Shown here: positions 23,062-36,085 of the stretch, piece by piece | Position numbering within the stretch: the stretch's first letter is position 1 | Layout of the letters: the number at the start of each line of letters is the position of its first letter | From: Oenanthe sinensis | Lineage: Eukaryota > Streptophyta > Magnoliopsida > Apiales > Apiaceae | Direction: 5' to 3' | DNA length: 64,000 nucleotides | NCBI GenBank assembly: GCA_028671895.1 | Contig: CM053794.1 | Span: 40,502,501-40,566,500, forward strand | Notes under the pieces: generated by a model | What the model saw: only the letters and a program-made list of their open reading frames with translations | What the model was told of the DNA's origin: nothing | The model's database searches: none | Position numbers and translations under genes: made by a program

Positions 23062-23781
23062 TTACATGATCCAGGAAATATCATAAGCATAATCGCAACC
23101 CTCTGGTGGCATTATCGAAGCCCCACATGCGTCATGGTTATAAACCAAAGGATTATTCATTTCGGAAATCCATGAATACTCTACCTCATCTCCAAGTTGC
23201 GGAAAACTCATTTGTTCATGACTCCCAAGATTAAGATAAGAAGAATGAGCTTGATCAATCATGTCATTGCTGAATATTTGAGTTGACATGTTTAGTTCTT
23301 CTGAAGTTAGTTTATGGCTCTCCAGAAAAGAAGAATGAGCTTGAATATTCATGTCATTACTGAAAAATTGAGCTGACATGCTTAGTTCTTCTGAATTATC
23401 CCATGTATCAAACGTCGTCAATGGAACATTAATTATTTCAGAACAAGAACGTTCAAATGACCACTCCGGGCTACTTTCTTGAAGATTATAGCAATTATCT
23501 TGATCAGCAATAATATTATTCTGCGTAAGCTGAACTTGTTGATCATTAATTGGGTGGGATATGATAGAGGATATTGAAGATGGTGAGGAAATTGGAGTTG
23601 GAGGAGGATTAGTAATTCCATTTCCAGTAAGTTCTTGAACAAGAGATTTGAAGTTGGAAGGGTCAATGATATAGACTCTAGGCTTCAAAACCTTAACCAA
23701 ATGGTTCAGATTCTTCTTTTCATGACTTGTACTCTTGCTCTTAGATATTTTCACTTTTCCTTTACTCGATCTCTTCCCCAT
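23062..23781 (-). CDS. VQ-motif protein
   Basis: This intronless gene encodes 239 residues. The N-terminus is Lys/Ser-rich and basic (residues 1-25, a possible nuclear signal). It leads into PRVYIIDPSNFKSLVQELTG, whose FxxxVQxLTG core (residues 44-53) is the VQ motif. VQ proteins are plant nuclear cofactors that bind WRKY transcription factors and some MAP kinases, often in defence or development. The C-terminal half is acidic and serine-rich. Residues 131-160 and 161-190 are a tandem duplication with a period of exactly 30 (EELSMSAQFFSNDM, then EELNMSTQIFSNDM). The family is typically intronless, as here. I cannot assign the subgroup. A TATA-like stretch lies about 115 bases upstream of the ATG. 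Confidence 0.93.
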   Translation of the reverse strand: MGKRSSKGKVKISKSKSTSHEKKNLNHLVKVLKPRVYIIDPSNFKSLVQELTGNGITNPPPTPISSPSSISSIISHPINDQQVQLTQNNIIADQDNCYNLQESSPEWSFERSCSEIINVPLTTFDTWDNSEELSMSAQFFSNDMNIQAHSSFLESHKLTSEELNMSTQIFSNDMIDQAHSSYLNLGSHEQMSFPQLGDEVEYSWISEMNNPLVYNHDACGASIMPPEGCDYAYDISWIM

Positions 23782-23893
23782 TTGGATATTAAAGAGAAAA
23801 AATTGGATGTACTAGTAGAAGAAGTCTTTTGATTTGGTCAAGGACTTGCTATAAAAAAACACTGCTTTTCTTCTTTGGGGGTTATAGAAAGAT

Positions 23894-23905
23894 CTATATA
23901 TATAG
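23894..23905 (-). promoter_or_regulatory. Candidate TATA box of the VQ gene
   Basis: The palindromic stretch ctatatatatag lies about 115 bases before the VQ ATG, a plausible distance for a plant core promoter with a short leader. No other evidence. Confidence 0.45.
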
Positions 23906-26399
23906 GCATATATGCAAGTTAACAATGAGCTAGATAATTATGGATAGGATGGTAGTTATAGATATACAAATGCAGCAGTTAGAAGCATATTAAAAAGATG
24001 CTGAAAATGATAATGATGTTCAATTTTAAATTTTGCACTAAAATTAACTTCCTGATTAGTAGTCTTGGTTCTTGACTTCTGAATTCTGAATTCTGATTCA
24101 CCTAACTAATATTTTATGTCATTGTAGCCAGTTATTATCACAAGTTATGTATTTATCTGAAAAATGCTTAAATTTGTCTTCACTTCAACTGTGGGTTAGT
24201 TTTGTGTAGGGTTTCGTCATTTTAGTTTGAGAAATAATCCAGCGACATTGTTGGATTTTACAACGAACAAATTATCAGCTAACTGTGCAATGGCTTGTCT
24301 ATTTACAAAGCTTCCAATTTCTTCTGTGAATGATATAGTTTGTCTACTTCCCAGGCTTCCAAGTTGTCCCATGACTAGGAAAGAGATTGACCTTTAAGAG
24401 CAGTGTCTATAATATAGAGTTAGAAGAAAAATCAAATCTGGGAAGTATGTTTATAATTTTATATGCAGTATTTGTTATTCTTAAATCATGTGGATTAAAT
24501 TATAGTAGAAGGTAAACGGCAGCTGTGTTCGTTTATATCTGTGAAGTATATAATCGTGCAGAATTATATAAAAAAAAGTGGGCATATACATGCATAAGTT
24601 GGACAGTTGTGACTTGTGACATCCAGAAATGTATTGATTTAGTGAATTCATGATGCTTCTAACCAGTTATTAGTCCTGATCACATTGATTGAGCTTTCGA
24701 ATAATCGTCTGATTGAGGAGAAACCTTCCAACTTTTAAGCTGTGAAGTAACCTTTAAGCTTTCGAATTGTTGATTAATCGTCTAATTGAGGAGTCCCTCT
24801 AAATTTTAAGCTCTGGCATAGCTGATTAATGAGCAGAGAGATGGCTTAAAGTCAGCAGTTTATTATTTAAAGAGATGACTGAAAGCCACTAGTTCACTAG
24901 AGAAATTGATAGATGCCAGACAAAACTGAAATGAACTATGCCTCGACCTTTCTTTCATCCGTTTCTGCTGAAAAAAGAATGAACTGATTTGCATAATGTA
25001 TAATCATAAAATGCACCATTGTAAAATTTTTCTCATTTACCTACAACATACCAGTGTGTAGAAACTCACATCCTGAAGCATGTAGCAAAGAAGTTGATTT
25101 TGCACTTGACTTCGATGGAAAATCTGGAGCTTAACTTCTTCATGTTTATGCATAAATGTGCAAGCAAGGCGTGAAACAAATACAAAGTAGTGAATGCAAC
25201 ATAAATATTCAGTCTTTTTTTTAAAAAAAATGTGTAAACTTGCTATCTAGCATTATACTTTTAGCAAGAAAGTAATTTAGACGCATTATGTTTAACAGAA
25301 AAAATAATACTACTGTATAGCAGACACAAAACCAGTATATGGGTACAAAAATGTAGTAAAAAGAATCGCCGGCAACAATAGTACATGAGATAGGACACCA
25401 CTCCACAATAACCGGTTTGTTGTATGCTGTGTAACCAGAACTGGGGCGAATTTTTTTTCAACAATTTACTTCATATATATTAATAAAAAATATAAATATA
25501 TTTTAATCCATACTTTTTTTCAAAAAAAACCATTAATTTTATCAAAAAAATTAAAATTTACGTATATAAATATATTTTTGGGGAACAAAAATTTAAAATT
25601 AATATTTTTTACTTACAAAATATAAAAATTTTAATAAAATATATAACCATTTTACTACTAATAATAAAATTATTCCGGACTTTGGGCGGTCCTCTGCCTC
25701 AGCGTTCGTGTGTAACCGCCTCCTCTCCCTCCGTCCTGTGTGTAACCGCCTCCGATGTTTAGAATCGACCAATAATTGACAATGACATTTTACTCAAAAA
25801 AAAAAAATTGACAATGACATATCATCGTGTAAATATATTACAGTACTGTTTTTGCGACATATATTTTTTTCTCTCAATATATACGGTTTTCGAGGTTTGT
25901 TGTATAATAATAATAATAATTTACTAGAATCAATCTATATATTGTTTTATTTCAACTCATGTTTGTTGGTAACATAACTTTTTTGAATTTTTTTGAAAAA
26001 TATTGAATTTTTTATTTTTTTATAAAAATATGTTTTTTTATATTTTACAAAAATACAATCTTTAAAGTTTTTTTTACGAAAATATAATTTTACTACCAAT
26101 GCAATCAGGTGCAACAAAAATCAACTCAAATTCAACTATACGGAACTTTAATTTTTTTCAAAAAGACAGTTACACTTAATTGCATTTGATTATAAATTAT
26201 AGATTTGAAAGATAATAAAATCGTAAGAAAATAGTATTTTTGATAAACAACCTTCCCTTTTTATTAAAAAATTAAAAATAATAATGTAAAATTTCAAATA
26301 ATATTAGTACAGTAGAACGGGCGTTTTGGAATGTAAAAGATAAAAAAAAAAGAAAAAAAAAGACCTAAATTATAGCAGCAGCAGTGGGGGCACTCACTC
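23906..26399. other. Divergent intergenic region
   Basis: This separates the VQ gene (-) from the RWP-RK gene (+). It holds an imperfect direct repeat (24691-24740 and 24756-24813, sharing agctttcgaat, aatcgtct and attgaggag). A short GC-richer island at 25675-25760 has gtgtgtaaccgcctcc twice. Long A/T runs lie at 25450-26300. No gene was recognised. Confidence 0.55.
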
Positions 26400-29041
26400 A
26401 TGGCTACAGCGGTAACAACACAGCAGCAGCAGCAGCAGCAGAGCTCAAATCCAAATCCGAATTCAAATTCAAATCTATCGTTGGATGATGTTTCCGAGTA
26501 TTTCAACCTTCCTCTCTCTGATGCTGCTGATTCTCTCGGTACTTTCCCCCTGTATACATTATACATACATATACACACACCCTCAGTTGTTCTATGTACT
26601 GAATTGTCAGAGATCATTTGCATTTCTTTGTGTCTATTCTCTTTGATTTAAGGTTACTTGGTGATCTATCTATTCATTCAAGTGTCAATAGATTTTATAT
26701 ACCGACGACCCTTACTTGCAACTCTTTTTTATTTATATATACAAATTAGTTGAGGAATGAATAAATTAATTAATTAATTAAGTTGTTAGCTACACATCAA
26801 CTCACCATTGTTACGTAATGAATTAATATAGGTTCAGGATTTGATGCTGCCTATAATTTCATATGTCCACCCGTTGCATTCATACTTAAATTTAATTGGA
26901 GTTGATTTCTTCGCTTACTGTGAAAATTAAAATGTTGTTATTCTGAATTCGCATAAACAAGTGTTGTAAATAAGTCTTCTCCTAGAAATTTTGCTAATAT
27001 ATGTTATTTCAATGTTACAGGTGTCTCTAATATTACCCTCAAGAAACTATGCCTCGATAATGGTCTGGTCAGGTGGCCATATCGCAAGGTAGGGCTTCAA
27101 AATTCTATTTCTATTGTCCTTGTGAAATATGTTTGATGGTGGCAAGTCATTGATAAAATTGTACACAAACACATATATTGGAAAAATAGGCCATTCTGGT
27201 CGACCCTAAGTAATTTGCGGTGTGACTGCAAATTCAACTTGTTTTGCTAATGTGTTCAATGTCTAACTGTACTCTTACAAAGATCTCGTGTGTATGATAT
27301 AAAGTAATATATAATTTGAACAAATTTAAAATATTTGACAATAACTTTATAGTATAAAATAATTTTATTTGTTCCATATAAAGCCATGTGCCTTGCACAG
27401 GCTCTACACGTGCTTGTATTAGTGACTGTAACACCCATACCGCAGTAAAATTAACTTGTTATCTGTTTTACCTCTTACAAACTAAGATTACGAAAGGTTG
27501 TGCCAACAAGTCCGTGTGGCTGGGTGAATGCCGTTTAGTAAATAGATTAAGGTTTTAATTATTTTTTGGAGATTTGTATCATGCAGTTGTCATAAATCCG
27601 AACTCTCTTCGTTTAGATTAGGTGTATTATTTTTTCTTTAATGTGAATTACTGGATTGTGAAAGTATAATGTCTTCTTTTTCCTTCTCTATCATCACCGC
27701 ACATATTAATTTGAATAATTTATAGAACTCGGTGCTGTTGTAGGATTAGCAAAAGCATAGTACGTAGTTTGACTTATCGTTCAATGCATTTACTGTGGTA
27801 TCATGGGTGAAAGTGGTTACTTGTACTTATCCTTGTGATCTTATCTGACCATGCATTTCTTCTGCAAATTGTTCAGTTTCTCTTAGGCAAGAGTATTGAG
27901 GATATCATAAAGGAGGCAGCTCTAGAGAAAAAGATGAGATCTGAGTTACTGAAGTCCACAAAAGATGGAAAGGTTGATGCAACAAAGAATACTGTATCAA
28001 TTGGGTAAGAGCGCAGCACCTTCAGGTGCAGCACCCGGTGCCTAATCTTTGTCTTTATACTTCTGTTGCATGGGTGCTAGTTTTTGGTTTGTAGATGGTG
28101 TCATTAGTTATTAGTGACTCAAAAAATTTGTGAGGGTGCTTCTATCAGAAGTTTATTCCAGCATGCCAAATTCCGAAGTTATACACAATTCCTTCTCATA
28201 CTATGATGGCTTATACGATCTTTCCAGTACTCTAAACTAATATTTCACCAGTTATATATAGTCTGATCCCCACTTCCATTACCCTCTTTGCTACTTATAA
28301 ATTCGTACATCACTAAATGAATCTGCCCTTTCCCAACTATATATATTGAACCTGATGCTGATAAGTACTAGCTCATTAAAACTGTTAATCATCAACTCAG
28401 CTTTCAATTAGAACATGTGTGGTATCATGCTTGCATTGTTCAGAGTTCAGACTATGGATAATTTCATTAAACTGTGAATTCTTAAGCATTGTAGGTCTTC
28501 ATAGATCTTTCTCTTCTGATTCTTTAAACTCTATATAATCAGTTACATTTTTGCTTGCAGTCCTGTACACGACATTCCCAAACCACGCTCGATCACACAA
28601 CCAGCATATAAAAAGATCCAGACTTCTTCTTTAGCCATTGTTGATGAATTTAGGTATGGATTCCCATCAAATGGCTTATCAAAAACCTCTAACAAATGGT
28701 GGGGAAGCAGTACTACTACTAACAAAAAGGATACCCATGTAAAAGCAGATAGAAATATCGAACAAATTGTACAGTCTGAAAAGCTATTGAAAAGTAGTCC
28801 TTGTGAAGGCGAAGTTGGAGGTCAAAGTGAAATAGATAAAACCAACGCTACTCCCCAACTCTCAGGTACAGGTTTATTATCAGCCATGAGAAAAAGAGCT
28901 CTGGAGGAAGGGCAAGAAGCGTTGAAGCTTGGGTTTCATCAGTATTCTTGCATGAACAAACCTGGAAAGCGAGAAAAGTTGTTGCTTCAGGGAATTTTCG
29001 GATCAGTGTTACCAAAAGAGTGGACAGATGTCTCTTCTTAA
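26400..29041 (+). CDS. Short RWP-RK domain protein
   Basis: Four exons (26400-26538, 27021-27088, 27877-28004, 28561-29041) join in frame to give 271 residues. A short N-terminus with seven glutamines (CAG repeats) and N/P/S-rich sequence leads into the RWP-RK domain at about residues 26-85. That domain includes DDVSEYFNLPLSDAADSLGV, ITLKKLCLDNGLV and the signature RWPYRK (64-69). The family consists of plant and algal DNA-binding transcription factors (NLP nitrate-response and RKD germline types). This protein lacks room for the GAF-like and PB1 domains of NLPs. Its domain also differs from the usual RKD form (RWPHRK), so I leave the subfamily open. The C-terminus is Ser/Lys-rich and ends in a segment with LPKEWT. 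A nuclear location is inferred. Confidence 0.88.
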
Positions 29042-30281
29042 ATCTTCTTGGTCGACCGATTTTCTAATTATTACCAGTCTATGTAGGGTAATATAAATGG
29101 GCTGTACTACACATAGGTAGACTCTTTAATTGTTTTTCTTATACCGTGTACAAGTCAAAACTCAAAACTACATTATAAATACCTTTATTGGTCAGTTTAT
29201 TAATTTATTTTGTGTTTGCTTAGGTGTTATCTGTGAATTACATGAGCAACTGGAAATAGTATTGTTAATACTAAAAGATGAATGAGTCACTTTGTGTTAT
29301 TAGAGAGAATAATGGCAATGCAAGTTGCACACAGGCCACAGCACACCCATGACCCATCCAATCCATATTCCATACAGATGGGTAGTTGTTTATGTAGCTA
29401 CCGTATATCACGACAGTCCAACTTATATTCTCTATCATCATTTTTATTACTCATCACGTATTTTACTTCAACACCTTGACTATAATTCTGTATTATTATT
29501 CTAATTTCGCCGTCTTCATACTCAACTCTTTTTTGTTTTGTTTTTTTTTTAAAAAAAAAACTAAATTAGCTGTGTAAACTGTGCCATTGTGGTTGAAGTT
29601 CATAAGATGGAGAAACTATCCTACCTCACCCAACAAGTTGTCTAATTTGTGGTTTCTTTCTTTCTCCTTATTTTTTGCTAAATAGATTCTTTTAGTTTTT
29701 TGGATAATTTAGATTATTTTAATATAATGTATTACAGTATAATTGATACACAAATTCTAATATAATACTGTAGTAAATACTCCGTACACGGATACTATTC
29801 TTTAGCGTTTTGTTTATTCCAGGAGTATTGTTTTTATTTAATAAAATACTGTAATTGTTTGTTTCTCACTTGATGGACTGTGGCATAACAACTTTTTTAA
29901 CCGAAGAGTGAATAAATTTAGCGCCGCGTACCCCGGGGTCAATTATACATGCAATTATGGACACGAACAAAAGGGGGCGGTGTTTGTTAATTAGTTTGTT
30001 ATTTCCACGCTCAGCAGACAGCCCGGTAGTAACATTAACGTGATGCCAAAGTATGTGGAGTGCATGCATTTCAGTTGCTATATATGGTAATGTTATCCAT
30101 GGCACTGGCAGTAGCATAAATTCTTACCGGTTAGCTTTGGACTGTGGCATAACAACTTCATCAACTGGAATATCTCGGCGGCCAGGCATAGCTAGCTAAT
30201 TGTTTATATAACTTCAGTTATCAGATAGAGCAGTGTCTCCTCCTCCAGCATTCACAGCCCATTCTACTTTCTTCAGTTAGG
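29042..30281. other. Intergenic region upstream of the purine permease
   Basis: This holds the 3' UTR of the RWP-RK gene and the promoter of the permease. The 20-mer ggactgtggcataacaactt occurs at 29875-29894 and 30139-30158 on the same strand, 264 bases apart. Nothing else was identified. Confidence 0.55.
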
Positions 30282-31600
30282 ATGGAACAAGTTGAGCAAC
30301 TGCCCCAACTTCATGTTATAGGTGCAAAATATATATGTCACACCATTCGTCATTTTTTATTTCTGGTCTTTGGTGTTAATTTGCTTTTCAAATACAGCAG
30401 CTACTTAACTGATAGACAATAATTTTGATGGATTAATTATACAACTAATATTTGTTAATTTGTTCATTGTTAGTTCAAGAAGCCAACCAAGTAGAGGCAA
30501 CATCAGAGAACAAGACAGCGATAAGACAGACACTGTTACACAGTGTCCATGGTTACAATCAATGGTGGTTGCGCTTGATTTTCTTCACCGTCCTCCTCAT
30601 ATGTGGTCAGTCGGCAGGAACTCTATTGGGAAGGCTTTACTTCAATCAAGGTGGCAAAAGTAAATGGATGGCAGCATTAGTACAACCTGCTGGTTTTCCA
30701 ATTCTTCTTCTTGTTCTAATCATTTTCCATATCTTTCCAAACTCTTGCAAAACCAAGGAATCAAAATTTTGTGTTTCACTCTTTACTCTCGGCTCTCTGT
30801 ATTTCTGCTTTCTTGGCCTTGTTACTGGAGGCATTACAATGATGTACACATATGGCCTTTGTTATCTTCCTGTCTCTACTTATGCCCTCATTTGCTCCAC
30901 ACAGTTGGCTTTTAACGCTGTGTTCTCCTTCTATATAAATTCTCAGAAGTTCACTGCACTGATACTGAATTCTGTAGTCCTCATAACCATCTCTGCAGCT
31001 CTACTCGTAGTTGGAGTTGACAACACGAATTCTAAAACTGGTTCGGATAAACAGAAATTTTGGGTTGGATTTATCTTCACAATTGGTGGATGTGCTATCT
31101 ATGCTCTAGTGTTGTCCATCACTCAACACTTGCTCCAGAAAGTACTGAAGAGTGTGACCCCTGTTGTGATTCTTGAACAGATGATTCTCCAGTCATTTGC
31201 TGCGTCAGCTGTCTGTGCAATTGGCCTATTCGCCAGTGGCGAGTGGAAGACTATGGGGAGGGAAATTCATGATTATCAGCTTGGGAAGGCGTCATATGTC
31301 ATGACATTGGTGTGGACAGCTGTTTCTTGGCAAGTGTATACTATAGGCTCATTCGGGTTGATATTTGAAGTATCATCGCTCTTTACAAACGTGATTGGTA
31401 CAGTGGCATTGCCGGTTGTTCCGGTTCTAGCTGTGTTCATTTTTAATGATAAGCTCAATGGGGTGAAAGTTGTGGCTATGTTACTAGCTATATGGGGATT
31501 TCTTTCTTATATCTACCAACACTACCTTGATGATTTGAAGTCAAAAAAGGCTTTAAAGAAAATTGCAGATGAAAATATAGATTGCCCTTCCTTTGGCTGA
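30282..31600 (+). CDS. Purine permease (PUP family)
   Basis: A 40-base first coding exon (30282-30321) and a long second exon (30474-31600) give 388 residues. About ten hydrophobic helices fill the protein after a hydrophilic N-terminus of some 45 residues. Typical PUP-family stretches include GYNQWWLRLIFFTVLLICGQ, YTYGLCYLPVSTYALICSTQ, LAFNAVFSFYINSQKFTAL and the C-terminal block KLNGVKVVAMLLAIWGFLSY. PUPs belong to the drug/metabolite transporter superfamily. They import purines, cytokinin bases and in some species alkaloids or vitamin B6, probably by proton coupling, at the plasma membrane or tonoplast. The substrate cannot be told from sequence. The small separate first exon is common in this family. 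It is convergent with the kinase gene 477 bases away. Confidence 0.93.
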
Positions 31601-32076
31601 AAGGATTAATAAGAGGGTTTGCATTAGATGCAAGAGGCTATTTCATGGCCCTGTAAGTCTGTAACCAACAGGCAACGTGATAGTTTGAAAGAATAAAATC
31701 TGAATTGCGTCTTGCAAGATAAATAAATCACAACCCATCACCAAATAGATCGAAGATAACAAACAAGTTACGGAACCTGACAGTAAAATAATGATGGTCA
31801 TATATTAATAATGATTAAAAAGGTCAGCCATGGATTCAGAAAATACACTGTACAATTTTTTCTTAATCTCATATATCAGCATCTCCATTCATCTACAGGA
31901 AAAAAAATGAAACACCACAGAAGCTGCAAGAACACAAATGGACCATCAAAAGTCAAACAGCTCTCTTGCATGCCAATTTTTTTTAGCAAAAACCTTTCCT
32001 TTCCAAGCAGGTATTGTTAACTTATCAACTGGTTACTCAGTCTACTGGGGTAACCATTCATTGAAACTCGATCATC
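31601..32076. other. Convergent intergenic region
   Basis: This short spacer lies between the permease stop (+) and the kinase stop (-). It should contain both 3' UTRs. No other gene was seen. Confidence 0.55.
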
Positions 32077-35000
32077 CTATTCATGTAATATCTCAGATGT
32101 TTTGTTTTCGGATTGTCCTACCTTGATGTCCACCACCTCAGCTGAATTACCATTCTCCTTCATGGATTCAATTTCCATACTTGCTGTGCGGGTCTTCCTG
32201 TTTCTCCGGTCCTGCAAAAACAATACAAAATTGATAGGGTCATGAATTTATCAAAATGATTATTACCTTTCACTGGAAATTCTTGAGTATTCATCGTAAA
32301 ATCATATTTAAAATCAGAATAAAGTAGACTACAAGGAAAACCGTGTTTCGTTTTTAAAACTTGTTATTTACCTAGAAGGGTTAATTATCAATAACCCAAT
32401 ATATCATGCGGGTGACCCATTGCTCAAAGGGACCGCATAATTAATTAATAGGTACACATGCTGTTAAGTTTTTAGAAATGTGTTAAGTTTTTAGAAAATA
32501 CAAGTGGACAGAAAATGCATACGTCGAGGTCACAGCCATGCAGACTCAATTCTGACACTATTATGATGTGGACGGCTAATTAATGTGGGATTAGAGTAGT
32601 TTCAAAAAAAAAATCATAGATACACTGATTGGTGGGACACTTAGCTGTAACTTCATAATCTCTGGGCAACTGCATCCAGCTGAATTACCCACAAGAATTT
32701 ACACCCACTGTTCACTAACATGTATCCACTAACACGTATCCACTAACACGTATCAGAACTCCATTAACTGGTTGGAGGAAGGAATTTTTCCTTGTTAATG
32801 TTTTTTACATATTGAAAGTTTTATTTGTTGATGTTATATTTTATGACATCCAATTTCTAACTACCTTGACGGTTTGACTATAGCAAGTCATTGAAGATTA
32901 AGCAAGGTAGCAGAAGTAAAGGCATACTTTTGCAACACCAATTTGGTGACCCTAAGCTGCTCTCAAGCTGATATTGTTGCTAACTGGGCATAAGGAGTTG
33001 GTTTATTTTCTTCCCATGGGACCAAATATATATCAGTGGACCTAAACTAAAATAATGTGTGGGACATGACAGGGCAAGAATTCTTACAATTAGTAAGCTT
33101 ACAGTGAGATCTGCAAAGACTACTGTGGCATGTCTCTAGTGTTTACAGTTACATTAAGCAAGTGAACCCTACAAAACAAGGTTTTCCAGAGGGAACTATA
33201 CATTAACTTGGCCTTTTCGCCTCTGATTTCCTTAAATTTGGTTTATACACCATGTTAAACAATTCAAATATGTTAAGTTGGGATATAATTAAATAGTATG
33301 AGTTAAAAAAGCAACAAAAACAAGAAACAGCAAGTATAAATAGAACATTTACTCCAAAGGAACTGATTAGTACCTCGCGATGAGGAAAATCATCTGCTTC
33401 GAGCATCCGAACAACTTGACTCATTTTTGGCCGTTTCTGTGAGTCTGGATCAACACACCGAAGTGCAACCAGAAGTGCACATTTCAAAGCACGTGTTGGG
33501 GGCTTAGTTTCAAGATCTGGATCCAAAACTTCCTCAGCCCTTCTATTTCCAACCATCGTTTTCAGCCATTCTACCAGGTTAACCTGACACAAGAGTAAGA
33601 ATTTTATATAAGTAATTGTAGACAATCTACATGTTGCGTTTTATATTTACTCCAACATTCTAGAAGCATAGATGTATCATGTATTGTAGATGGACATGCA
33701 CAGAGATAACTTGCTTGAATTATTAGGATAATTGGTATTAAGTACTAACATAGTACCTCATTAGCGGGCCGACTATAGTCCACTGGGTCCCTTCCAGTAA
33801 TTGCTTCCAGGAGGAGGACCCCAAAACTATATACATCACTCTTTTCATTTAGCAAGCCAGTGTTGGCATATTCCGGAGCAACATAACTGCACATCACACA
33901 AGAGACTGATGTTTGAGTACTGCAATATGATAAACGATTATATGTTTGATTTCACAACTAAGACACATGCAGTATTACGGAAGGGAGCATGCATACCCAA
34001 ATGTTCCCATCACTCTGGTAGTTATGTGACTTTCTCCAGAATCCAAGAGCTTGGCCAATCCAAAGTCAGAAACTTTTGAATTAAATTCATGATCAATCAG
34101 GATATTGCTAGATTTTATATCTCGATGAATGACTTTTGGTTCTATAGCTTCGTGCAAGTAGGCAAGACTGCAACCCACATGTGACAACAAGCTTTCAGAT
34201 AGTTATGGTAATACAAAATATTAAATTTAAACATAACAAACTTTATATGCTTATAATTGCATGGACCATCTGTCAGATGAATGATCAAAAAGGTTTATGA
34301 GGTTAGTATGGAAGTGCAAGATACTGAGGTTATTATGACTGTACAAGATTATGTACTAGTCAGAAAAAGTTGAATGTTCTAACAACTTGGGCGGAGATCT
34401 ACTTACGCTTTTGCAGTACCAAGAAGGACCTTCATGCGGGCTTCCCAAGTAAGGCTACCATGTTGGCGCATGGCCCCATGAAGCCACTGTTCCAAGTTTC
34501 CATTATTCATATATTCATACACCAGCATCCTGCATAAATGGCAGAAGAGCAAAGATTAACGGTGAAATAGGAGTTGAGGTGAAATGAGAAAACTGATTAT
34601 CTCACAACCTGAATGTTTACATTGGATATTTTAAGGGCATGTACATATTAGAGTAACAATAATAGCTTAGAAGTGCATTATGAGGTTTACGTCATCTAGC
34701 CAATGAGTAACAAGCTTGAAGATTACCTGTGAACCCCTTCTACACAGTAGCCCAGAAGTCGTACAAGATTCTTATGCCGAACATGACCTATAGCCTCCAC
34801 TTCAACTCTAAATTCTCTCTCAGCCTGCCCGCTACAAAACAAAAAGAAAAATCACACGATAATCATTAAAGAAATTACAATAAAGCAACATTAGAGTTGA
34901 GACTTCAGAAGCAACGCATCCAAGATTGCAAGCTTGTTAGCATTACTCACAGATTATTAAGAAGCTTCTTAACTGCAACTTCAGTTCCATTGATTAGTAC

Positions 35001-35591
35001 TCCACGATAAACAACTCCATATCCGCCCTCTCCAATCACATTTTCAGCTGAAAAACGATTTGTTGCAAGCTGAAGATCTCTAAGAGTAAACCAATGACCC
35101 CACCCAAGATGTGACATTTCTGGCAAGCCAATTAAAGGAGAAGCCGTTACATATGAGGACTGCTTTCGGACAGTACCAGAACTCCCTTCTTCCCCTGACT
35201 GTGAACTACAGGGCCTCTCATGATAATACATCGAGCTGCACTGGCTGATGTTATCAGCATCACTAGATTTACTCATACCTAGGTGCACTAACAGCTTCTC
35301 TGAATTCTTATCACTTGATTTATCAGGAATTGTAACAACTAAACTATCTGGATGATCATTCATATTTCGGTCCCCTACTCTGTCAACCTTGATATCTTTG
35401 GAGGCAAAAGGTATTTGAGGATCAGTGAACTTGTTGTGGGTTCTTTTAGATCTTCTTCGACATGTGACCCACATAGATAAGATACACAAAATCAATACTA
35501 TAAATGCGCCGACGCATATGCCAATTAACTGCCATAGTCTCATTCCCAAGACTTTCTTTTTCAACTCCCTATTTAAATCCCCGGATGCCAT
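32077..35591 (-). CDS. Receptor-like kinase with short ectodomain (At2g42960/At5g18500 type)
   Basis: Seven exons on the minus strand (35591-34951, 34831-34727, 34529-34407, 34167-33997, 33886-33757, 33583-33374, 32211-32077) join in frame to give 504 residues. A short N-terminus precedes one membrane helix (about 19-44), then a serine-rich linker and a Ser/Thr kinase domain. Visible motifs are the glycine loop GEGGYG (about 187-192), the lysine in AVKK, HRD (304-306), DFG (324-326) and APE (350-352). Nearly the whole protein is cytoplasmic, which matches the plant family of probable receptor-like protein kinases such as At2g42960, At3g17420 and At5g18500. The HRD arginine and the catalytic Asp, Lys and Asn are present, so activity is expected. 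The ligand and pathway are unknown. The next upstream gene is CorA-like, on the same strand. Confidence 0.94.
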
Positions 35592-35625
35592 TTTGGTAAC
35601 TTGATACGATAACTAAATTGTGTTC

Positions 35626-36085
35626 CTGAAATTCTAGTTTTCTACAAAATCACCCATGGCCTTCTGGATCCAAGTTATGGAAAAATAACTGCACAACATT
35701 TTGAATAGCAAACACATTGAAAATTTCCTTCAAATGGGCCACAGATAAAATTTTAAGAACTTGCAAACAGATGCACTTTTAGAATAATAAATCAGAAAAC
35801 ATCGTAATCAAAGGGAATAATGAGATAATGTCTACTTAATATACTAGGACTAGTCAATAAATCAACTGGGTATAGAACAAATCTCAACACAACACGAATG
35901 ACTTGTGAATTAAAGCAAGTAAAAACCATAATTTTAATGCATAAAATGAAGGGGGGAAATACCAAGTTACTAACCCACATAGCAATATACCCAAATAAAA
36001 AAAATCACTTGACAAATCTGGACTTGGAAAACACTAAGAACATAGCAAATCTAACACAAAAATTATAAAGAAGAAAATGGGTTAC
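35626..36085 (-). other. Inferred 5' UTR intron of the kinase gene
   Basis: On the minus strand a good donor (TTAAG|GTAACCC at 36085) and a good acceptor (tttcag|GAACAC at 35626) lie upstream of the ATG at 35591. The 35 bases between acceptor and ATG would be leader. A TATA-like stretch lies near 36332-36350. This is inferred from splice signals only. Confidence 0.4.

Noticed and set aside
33801..34079. Plus-strand frame of 92 codons within the kinase gene
   Set aside because: It overlaps two kinase exons and an intron on the opposite strand and is an antisense shadow.
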